A program made the position numbers and the translations under genes. Below the pieces are notes generated by a model, which saw only the letters and a list, made by a program, of their open reading frames with translations, was not told the DNA's origin and searched no databases. From NCBI RefSeq assembly GCF_002608075.1, contig NZ_LAHA01000006.1:118416-182415 (forward strand): 64,000 nucleotides of DNA, in the 5' to 3' direction. The stretch's first letter is position 1. Every line of letters begins with the position of its first letter. The DNA comes from Nostoc linckia z4 (lineage in GTDB: Bacteria > Cyanobacteriota > Cyanobacteriia > Cyanobacteriales > Nostocaceae). Positions 58,738 through 64,000 of this stretch are shown here, piece by piece.

Positions 58738-58741
58738 CTAG
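58609..58741. repeat. CTAG-bounded MITE-like element, copy C
   Basis: It runs from CTAGTAGTCTGCCAAC to CGTACTACTAG (133 bp), with GGTTAAAGGGAAAAGGG facing CCCTTTCCCCTTCACCTTTAAAG. Its right-hand CTAG overlaps the stop codon of the STAND gene (58738-58740). Confidence 0.8.
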
Positions 58742-60183
58742 CTTGCTACCTGACGTTGATGTTCTTGATCCAGAAATGCGTTCGGCTGAAATTTGGCAAT
58801 CTTTTCATCGATAATAAAAGATTTCACATATTCAATCATCATCGGTTGGAGGGAAAACAAACCCGATTTGACATCAATCCACGATCGCCCTTGCAGTAGT
58901 TCTAAGGTTTCCAGTAGTTCTTGGGATGAAACTGAGGATGGCATCTTTGTTCGTAGCTGTGAAAAAGAAATGGGTTGACGATCGAGTACCATGCATTGAA
59001 TCGTTACTTTAGCTACATCCGGTAGGTGTTCAAATTCTGGATCTAAATCGTTGAGAATTGTACCGAAAAGTGTAACTTTTTGTTTTAAAAATTCAGTAAT
59101 ACTACCATCAAATAACCTTTGAATCGTTATGGCAATGCGGTTTAGTATATGGGGATTTCCTGCATAGGATTCGATTAATCGATTCCAGTCGTCTGGCGTT
59201 CCTCTAAAGGTTCCTTTTGTTTTCAAAAGTTCTTGTATGTCTGTAACCTGTAATCCTTGGAGAGAAAATACTCGCACAGGTGTTGTATTTCCTTCAAGCG
59301 GAGCGATCTCATGGGATTTGATCCGACTAGTTAAGATTAAGCAACTTTGATGGGTAGCTTCTCCCACTCTCCTAAATAATTCACAGTATTCCCCGACGGT
59401 TGTGTGGTGGAGCCAGATGCAATTTCGACAGGTGATTTCTGTGGCTGCACATTCTTGGAGAAATCTGTCAGCACCATCTAAAACTAGTAAACAACGATGA
59501 TGTTGCAGATAATGAATCAGTCGTGAAATTCTGTGATTGAATGATTCTGGTAGATCGGTTTCTTTCCCATCGGATAGGACGGAGATTAAGTCTGCAAGGA
59601 GATCGTTGACTGAAGGAGCCGGAAGGAGCGATCGCCAAATCACGAACTCAAACTGATTGTGAAGTTGTTGAGCGAGCTTCACCGATAGACAGGTTTTGCC
59701 GATACCACCCATACCCAATAGTGTGATGAGACGGCAGGGTATTGGTTGCTCTGGGGTAGACTCAGCTAAAATCCAGTGCTTCAAGGTTGCCAGTTCTTCT
59801 GTACGTCCGTAAAAAAGGGATACATCTGGTGCTTCTCCCCAATCAATTCGATTTGGAATTTTTCTGTTGTCTTCCTGCGGATTGATATCTGGATTGGCTA
59901 ACTGATAGTCGTTAGGTTCTAGTTGTAGTTTGAATGCTTGGAAACAATAATTCAGGGTTTGCCGATCTACTCCTATTTCACAGGCAAATACCTTTGCTAC
60001 CGTATCTGGGTCTAACCCCATGCGAAAGCCTAAAGCTTCACGGGTATAATGTTTATCGAAATTTTCATTACTTTCTGATTGAGATTTTGCATCTTGGAGT
60101 TTCTGCAATCCTTGGGGCGTTAGGATTACACCACGTCTGCGGCTTCTTTGTTGGGATTTCATGGGGAATGTTGCAGGTGACAA
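58738..60183 (-). CDS. STAND-type (NB-ARC-like) NTPase without C-terminal repeats
   Basis: This is a 481-residue protein. Residues about 15-110 form a helical N-terminal domain (VILTPQGLQKLQDAKSQSES, then LGFRMGLDPDTVAKVFACE), of the type found at the start of many cyanobacterial STAND proteins. Then comes an NTPase: GRTEELATLKHWIL, P-loop LLGMGGIGKTCLSVKLA, LLVLDGADR (Walker B), LTSRIKS, and winged-helix-like sequences to about residue 450. In relatives a long WD40, TPR or pentapeptide region would follow; here the chain stops 30 residues after the NTPase at the edge of MITE copy C. STAND proteins sense a trigger and oligomerise, often in defence or cell death. This one may be a short natural form or a truncation. 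Confidence 0.85.
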   Translation of the reverse strand: MSPATFPMKSQQRSRRRGVILTPQGLQKLQDAKSQSESNENFDKHYTREALGFRMGLDPDTVAKVFACEIGVDRQTLNYCFQAFKLQLEPNDYQLANPDINPQEDNRKIPNRIDWGEAPDVSLFYGRTEELATLKHWILAESTPEQPIPCRLITLLGMGGIGKTCLSVKLAQQLHNQFEFVIWRSLLPAPSVNDLLADLISVLSDGKETDLPESFNHRISRLIHYLQHHRCLLVLDGADRFLQECAATEITCRNCIWLHHTTVGEYCELFRRVGEATHQSCLILTSRIKSHEIAPLEGNTTPVRVFSLQGLQVTDIQELLKTKGTFRGTPDDWNRLIESYAGNPHILNRIAITIQRLFDGSITEFLKQKVTLFGTILNDLDPEFEHLPDVAKVTIQCMVLDRQPISFSQLRTKMPSSVSSQELLETLELLQGRSWIDVKSGLFSLQPMMIEYVKSFIIDEKIAKFQPNAFLDQEHQRQVAS

Positions 60184-61139
60184 ATGTATTTTTTATGGAT
60201 AGGCATGAACGTTTGTAGTGCATCGTTAAGATACACCAACAAACATGAGATAACTGGCACAAGTCAGCAGTAAATAACTTCAGCTGCCAAAGCTATAAAA
60301 TTATCTACAACTCAATCGAGTCTTAATTGTCAAAACTGTACCTATTCAAACGATTTTTTTAAGAATTATGATAGGAAACACAGATATTAAGAACTATTTC
60401 AGTCTGAAATCAGGTAAGTTTTACAAGACTAAGTGAAGTAAATTTATCCAGCTAATTTTATGTTACCTGCTTTATTCTCCCACCAACATTAAGTAATTTT
60501 ACGGATTGGATTTAGTTGGCGATGCCTTTCTTTTGTGTTGTATTTTCGTAATTCAGCTTTTGAATAGCGATCGCTGTTGCTGGAATTGGGAAGCGATCGC
60601 TTCTGCTGGCTAATATTCGTCTGTGCACCGCAGATACTCGATTTTCCTGGGGGGAAGGTCACGGTTGCCTATGTCTAATCAAATTGTACTCAGATTGGGC
60701 GGGTTTTTCGATTGATCTGAAATGTATGGGCGATCGCACAATTGATTCCAATGTCTGAGTCGTGAGAAAAAGGTCAAAGTTTTCAGGCTTTAAAGTTCAT
60801 CAAACTCACGTACTTTTATGTTAGGGCAATACAGTTCGGATAAGTTCAAAATTCTGGGAGAGGCAGCCAGAAATATTTCTTCAGATTTGCTTTTTGGCAA
60901 CCCGAAGTTAAGCAATTTTAGTGCCGCTGATTAAGTTCGTCATAATTAAGCACTTACTCCTGCAAGTGGTGAAATGCTTGTTGATACTAGTGATGATAAA
61001 TTTTATGAGAAAATCCACACCATTTTTATTAAAATCCTTAATTTCGGTTGATGCAATTGACTTAATAAAGCAAAACTATAACAGAAAGCATTGTTCCCAA
61101 AGATTAAAAATAATTGGGTTGAAATAAAGGTCGTTACCA
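60184..61139. other. 956-bp region with a decayed ORF
   Basis: Apart from the pseudogene at 60818-61051 I see no gene. The stretch contains two GCGATCGC sites and AT-rich DNA. It lies between the divergent STAND gene and the unknown plus-strand gene at 61140, and probably holds both promoters. Confidence 0.4.
60818..61051 (+). pseudogene. Decayed ORF with two in-frame stops
   Basis: One frame reads MLGQYSSDKFKILGEAARN and ISSDLLFGNPKLSNFSAAD, stop, VRHN, stop, then ALTPASGEMLVDTSDDKFYE and KIHTIFIKILNFG, stop. The residues on both sides of the two TAA codons look like real protein sequence in the same frame (38 and 32 residues), which is unlikely by chance. I do not recognise the family. I infer a former gene broken by point mutations; this could also be two unrelated fragments. 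Confidence 0.4.
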
Positions 61140-61970
61140 ATGTCAATCACTGGAAAATTCACGAATATTCCTAATGGCAATATCGTGCCAACAGTATCAG
61201 GCAACCGTCTGAGTGCAACTTTTAAGATGGAGGCAACTTTTACAAATCCAAGTGGTTCTGATGATTGTGCAGGAGGTGAGTATCGTCAATACGTAAAAGG
61301 TGTCTTTAAGTGTAACGGGAAAGAGGTTACACATCAGTTATGTACAACATATCTTTCAAAAGAAAATTTGCAAGAAGATGGTTGTCCACCAGAAAAATGT
61401 ACTGCTTATGGTTATCGGAGTTGTGATTATAAGAAACAAGAGTACACACCAACTAGAGACAAAGGTTGTACTTTCTCGGCAGACGACACACCTAGTATTA
61501 CAAGCAATCCTGGAGATGAGGTAGAAATAGACCTAAGTTTTGTAGGACAACTTATAGATACAAAAAAACCCGATAAAATACTCGCTCAAGCAATATGGAC
61601 GGTGAAAGGTACAGGAAAACTAGTGGCACAAAAGTTAAGCACTGTAGAAGATACGATCACAAAAACAAATGAAAGGCTCTCAGTTCAAGCAATTTATAAT
61701 TGTGAAACTGATACTTGGGATTTTAACGTTATCATTTCCCGCCCATCTGGTTTACCACCTATCCACAGTAGTGAGATTGAAGTACAATTTCTAGACGCAA
61801 CAGGCAAATTACTTAATATACTTACAGCCCAACGTGGTCAACTAACTGAGGTTGGTGGAACAAATCTTAAGAGTGCAGTTGCAATGTATCAAGTAAGCAC
61901 TGGTAAAACTCTACCTGCATCTTTATTTGTGAAGTTTCGTGAAGATACTTACTCTATGAATCTTCAATAA
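61140..61970 (+). CDS. Cysteine-rich unknown protein
   Basis: This is a 276-residue protein without signal peptide or membrane helix. Residues about 43-110 hold seven cysteines (positions 43, 58, 68, 82, 87, 95 and 110), in sequences such as DDCAGGEYRQYVKGVFKCNG, HQLCTT, DGCPPEKCTAYGYRSC and DKGC. The second half (about 120-276) is beta-rich, with DEVEIDLSFVGQLIDT, RLSVQAIYNCETDTWDF and LPASLFVKFRED. Sequences with GEYRQYVKG-type motifs occur in other bacteria to my recollection, but I know no function. It starts at ATG 61140, and 105 bp after its stop the RhiA-like gene follows on the same strand, so the two probably form an operon. Base composition is more AT-rich than that of the core genes. 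Confidence 0.7.
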   Translation: MSITGKFTNIPNGNIVPTVSGNRLSATFKMEATFTNPSGSDDCAGGEYRQYVKGVFKCNGKEVTHQLCTTYLSKENLQEDGCPPEKCTAYGYRSCDYKKQEYTPTRDKGCTFSADDTPSITSNPGDEVEIDLSFVGQLIDTKKPDKILAQAIWTVKGTGKLVAQKLSTVEDTITKTNERLSVQAIYNCETDTWDFNVIISRPSGLPPIHSSEIEVQFLDATGKLLNILTAQRGQLTEVGGTNLKSAVAMYQVSTGKTLPASLFVKFREDTYSMNLQ

Positions 61971-62075
61971 ATTTGAATTATCTTAACTTCCCGTTTTTCA
62001 CAGTTTATTCAATCATTTGTTGACTTTTAAAAAGTCTCTTTTTTTACAACTATCTAGTAATCATAAGAGGTCAAG

Positions 62076-62777
62076 ATGATGGTTCAAGATGAAGTTACAT
62101 ACACCCTTACAGCTATCAACAATTCCACCAATTCAACTAACATTTGTGTTTTTCAGCAAGACCCAAATATTGGAGTTTCTAATGTATGCTCTTTAGCATG
62201 GTTTTCAAAATATGCTTATCAAGGTACAACAGTTAATTTTAGTTGGAAATTAAATTATAACTTTGTCTGGTCTGTAACAGGTGAGTTGAAGCCAGGAATA
62301 CCGTTTAATGCAACCCAGGCTCCTGTGGCCGGATTGCAAAATAACAACCAGATTTCATTGGACTATGACCCAATTCATGATGCTTATTTCTTCACTCCCT
62401 CCTCTCCAATTACAGCACCGCCATCAGGCATACTTCGTATCTTGGAAACTGACAACATCCCTCTTAAGAAAGCATCTGTAGGTATTGGTATGGATGGAAA
62501 GGGCACGTTTGTTGTAGAAGCTCAACCTAACTTGACATTGAACTTTACCCCTCACCCCAAATATTATATTCTTGCTGGTAATTTCACACAGGGTCAGGTA
62601 TTGGACATTTCAGAAACGACTGCCGCTCTAGAAGTGTCGTTTGATAAAGTTTATCAAATGACAGCAATTTTGAATGAAGATAATATTTGGAGTATCAAAT
62701 CAACTCTTGAGGTAAATAAGCGATTTCTTGAATTAAGGAAGACTAACCATCATGTGAAATGGGGATCGCTCTACTGA
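62076..62777 (+). CDS. RhiA-like protein
   Basis: This is a 233-residue protein: YTLTAINNSTNSTNICVFQQ, DPNIGVSNVCSLAWFSKYAY, LNYNFVWSVTGELKPGIPFNA, KKASVGIGMDGKGTFVVEAQ, PNLTLNFTPHPKYYILAGNF, TQGQVLDISETTAALEVSFD. I recall these blocks from RhiA-type proteins; RhiA itself is an abundant rhizosphere-expressed protein of Rhizobium leguminosarum under quorum-sensing control, with no known biochemical function. The resemblance is from memory and needs a search. There is no signal peptide. The chain may start at 62076 or 62079 (two ATGs). It is downstream of the cysteine-rich unknown gene in the same direction, and a relic of an accessory domain follows. Confidence 0.65.
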   Translation: MMVQDEVTYTLTAINNSTNSTNICVFQQDPNIGVSNVCSLAWFSKYAYQGTTVNFSWKLNYNFVWSVTGELKPGIPFNATQAPVAGLQNNNQISLDYDPIHDAYFFTPSSPITAPPSGILRILETDNIPLKKASVGIGMDGKGTFVVEAQPNLTLNFTPHPKYYILAGNFTQGQVLDISETTAALEVSFDKVYQMTAILNEDNIWSIKSTLEVNKRFLELRKTNHHVKWGSLY

Positions 62778-62855
62778 AGGAAATTACTTTTGGTTTAAAA
62801 AACTAGCCTCTTCATTTTCTATCTGGTGTTGCTGATTCAATGTATGAATCAGTAA

Positions 62856-63005
62856 CACCAAATTGAATATGACCCAACTTTAAAACAGCGAGTCATAAAT
62901 GCTATTAAAGAAGGTGGTTTAGCTGCTTTTGAGAAAGCGATTGATAACCCCGCAGGCGCTTTTATTGTAGGAGCTATCAAAGGTTGGCAGGAAGTAGAAA
63001 CTTAG
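62856..63005 (+). pseudogene. Relic of a cyanobacterial accessory domain C-terminus
   Basis: An open stretch without a start codon, right after an in-frame TAA, reads YDPTLKQRVINAIKEGGLAA, FEKAIDNPAGAFIVGAIKGW and QEVET, then stop. Sequences of the type NPTLKxRVIxALKxGG with a final GWxEAE are known to me at the end of an N-terminal accessory domain in cyanobacterial pentapeptide-repeat, GUN4 and STAND proteins. Here only the last 45 residues remain. I infer a gene remnant; an alternative is a chance open frame, but the match is good. Confidence 0.55.
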
Positions 63006-63046
63006 TAATTATCCCACCCATTTATTTAACCTAGTATCAACAATCG

Positions 63047-63571
63047 CTACTGCTGTAAATATTTTTCATAACCGAGTTCTTCTAGTTTGGCTTGCTTAGC
63101 GAGTACTGATTCAGATAAAGTTTGGCGATATTGTTGGACTTTTGCCAGCAATTGTGGTTGTGCTGTGGCGAGTATTTGTACTGCTAAAAGTCCAGCATTT
63201 TTGGCATTACCGATGGCCACTGTTGCTACGGGAATACCAGCAGGCATTTGTACTATTGAATACAAAGAATCCAAACCTTGCAAGTTACGGGTAGCTACAG
63301 GAACACCGATGACAGGAAGAGGAGTTAAAGAAGCTACCATTCCAGGTAGATGAGCCGCACCACCAGCACCAGCAATAATTACTTTAATACCGCGTTGGTG
63401 TGCGAGTTTAGCATATTCCACCATACGTTCTGGGGTACGATGAGCCGAAACTATCGCCACTTCAGTTTCAACACCAAATTCCTCACAAACTGCGATCGCA
63501 TCTTTCATGGTGGGCAAATCAGAATCACTGCCCATGATAATACCTACTAAAGGAGTCATAGAATTAGTCAT
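63047..63571 (-). CDS. purE: 5-(carboxyamino)imidazole ribonucleotide mutase
   Basis: This enzyme moves the carboxyl group of N5-CAIR to make CAIR in purine synthesis. [53 protein letters not shown] and [22 protein letters not shown] are the full set of PurE motifs. I place the start at ATG 63571 ([10 protein letters not shown]); a longer frame from 63613 adds [14 protein letters not shown], which is encoded by GGGCATGGGGCAT-type repeat DNA. About 15 residues after the motif core complete the chain ([10 protein letters not shown]). nagA diverges from it 224 bp away. Confidence 0.95.
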   Translation of the reverse strand: MTNSMTPLVGIIMGSDSDLPTMKDAIAVCEEFGVETEVAIVSAHRTPERMVEYAKLAHQRGIKVIIAGAGGAAHLPGMVASLTPLPVIGVPVATRNLQGLDSLYSIVQMPAGIPVATVAIGNAKNAGLLAVQILATAQPQLLAKVQQYRQTLSESVLAKQAKLEELGYEKYLQQ

Positions 63572-63680
63572 TAGTTGTTGGGCATGGGGCATGGGGCATT
63601 GGGCATGGGGCATTGGGAGTGTTGACTGTTGACTGAGGAATTATTCTCCTTGTCCCCTTGTCTCCCTTGTCTCTCCGAAG
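63572..63680. repeat. STRR cluster upstream of purE
   Basis: GGGCATGGGGCATTGGGC units (63580-63615), GTTGACTGTTGACTG, and CTTGTCCCCTTGTCTCCC units. Same type as at 23518-23560. Confidence 0.75.
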
Positions 63681-63729
63681 TTCTGATGCCTGCGGCAACC
63701 CCTTCGGTGTACACCGGAAGCCGGCGCTC
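63680..63729. repeat. GATGCCTGCGGC hairpin repeat, copy 2
   Basis: GATGCCTGCGGCAACCCC, CTTCGGTGTACACCGGAAG (a perfect short stem), then CCGGCGCTCAGA. It corresponds to 27049-27099. Confidence 0.7.
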
Positions 63730-63794
63730 AGACTTCTCTCCTCATCTCCCCAGTCCCTTTTACAATCAGATTTAGCTATATTCTCGCGGATGTG

Positions 63795-64000
63795 ATGACT
63801 CAAGCAATACAAAGTGCCCTAAAAATTATCAATGCTAGAGTGCCCACTTACAAAGATTTGCAAATGCTCTTGATTAATCAACAGGGAATAATTGAGCAAA
63901 TCTTACCAATGAATACTTCAGAGGCGCACAGCTCTACGCCCCTACTAAATGTAGCAGGTGATTGGATTTCTGTTGGCGGCGTTGATTTACAAATTAACGG
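63795..64000 (+). CDS. nagA: N-acetylglucosamine-6-phosphate deacetylase (5' part)
   Basis: The ATG at 63795 opens a frame that runs off the window after 68 codons: MTQAIQSALKIINARVPTYK, DLQMLLINQQGIIEQILPMN, and a last visible part GDWISVGGVDLQING. The VGGVDLQING segment matches the start of the metal-dependent hydrolase domain of NagA (usual form PGxxDxQxNG), which deacetylates GlcNAc-6-phosphate in cell-wall recycling. A GTG one codon earlier is also possible. Only the N-terminus is visible, so the assignment rests on this motif, and I think it is likely rather than certain. Confidence 0.7.
   Translation, partial: MTQAIQSALKIINARVPTYKDLQMLLINQQGIIEQILPMNTSEAHSSTPLLNVAGDWISVGGVDLQIN

Noticed and set aside
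60921-61127. 68-residue plus-strand ORF
   Set aside because: Another frame over the decayed ORF at 60818-61051 shows more protein-like sequence; this one is hydrophobic and basic without motifs.
63564-63812. 82-residue minus-strand ORF between purE and nagA
   Set aside because: Made of STRR and the GATGCCTGCGGC repeat; it overlaps both gene starts.

Overview
The window comes from a filamentous, nitrogen-fixing cyanobacterium of the Nostoc/Anabaena type (order Nostocales). The evidence is: many GCGATCGC (HIP1-type) octamers; photosynthesis-linked genes (psb30, a CpcS/CpeS-like bilin lyase, ycf35, ycf46, sulfolipid genes sqdB/sqdX); a nifH; two Amt transporters with an NtcA-type box; a cyaB1-type cyclase next to the bamA/lpx cluster, an order I recall from Anabaena; and the dense short repeats and MITE-like palindromes usual in Nostocales intergenic DNA. 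No rRNA or tRNA gene was recognised.

Layout. 0-12 kb: bifunctional proline catabolism enzyme (putA), a GNAT acetyltransferase, a secreted RTX-type repeat protein, a hybrid histidine kinase, a cobalamin-type binding protein, a pair of half-size UPF0016 manganese exporters and a YkgJ-type cysteine-cluster protein. 12-22 kb: psb30 (too short for routine ORF calling), recJ, a bilin lyase-like gene, and a sulfate-binding protein gene followed by pstS-pstC-pstA-pstB, all on the minus strand. 22-32 kb: an orphan C5 DNA methyltransferase, then the outer-membrane block transcribed purC, bamA, lpxC, fabZ, lpxA, lpxB. 32-42.3 kb: adenylate cyclase, sulfolipid genes sqdB and sqdX with a DUF4291 gene between them, a lipoprotein, and the ycf46 and ycf35 genes. 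42.3-50.6 kb: a gene-poor stretch with a solitary nifH, rpsU, small unknown genes, a PAP2 phosphatase with an extra N-terminal domain, and cysC. 51.06-52.06 kb: a 14-repeat CRISPR array with no cas genes in view. 52.4-58.4 kb: a membrane GTPase and two ammonium transporters. 58.6-63 kb: an accessory-looking segment with a STAND (NB-ARC-like) NTPase lacking a C-terminal sensor, a decayed ORF, a cysteine-rich unknown protein, a RhiA-like protein and a relic of an accessory domain. The end holds purE and the start of nagA.

Functional themes are envelope construction (lipid A-type genes, BamA, sulfolipid), nutrient acquisition (phosphate, sulfate, ammonium, cobalamin/iron, manganese export) and signalling (hybrid kinase, cAMP).

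The most striking non-genic signal is how far dispersed repeats have entered or capped genes. putA and recJ carry the same repeat core translated from opposite strands. bamA carries a different repeat near its N-terminus. The apparent N-termini of the methyltransferase, purE and a lipoprotein are repeat-derived. The STAND gene takes its stop codon from the edge of a CTAG-bounded MITE-like element that occurs three times in the window. The best candidate for an undescribed system is the 58.7-63 kb segment; its function is not determined here.
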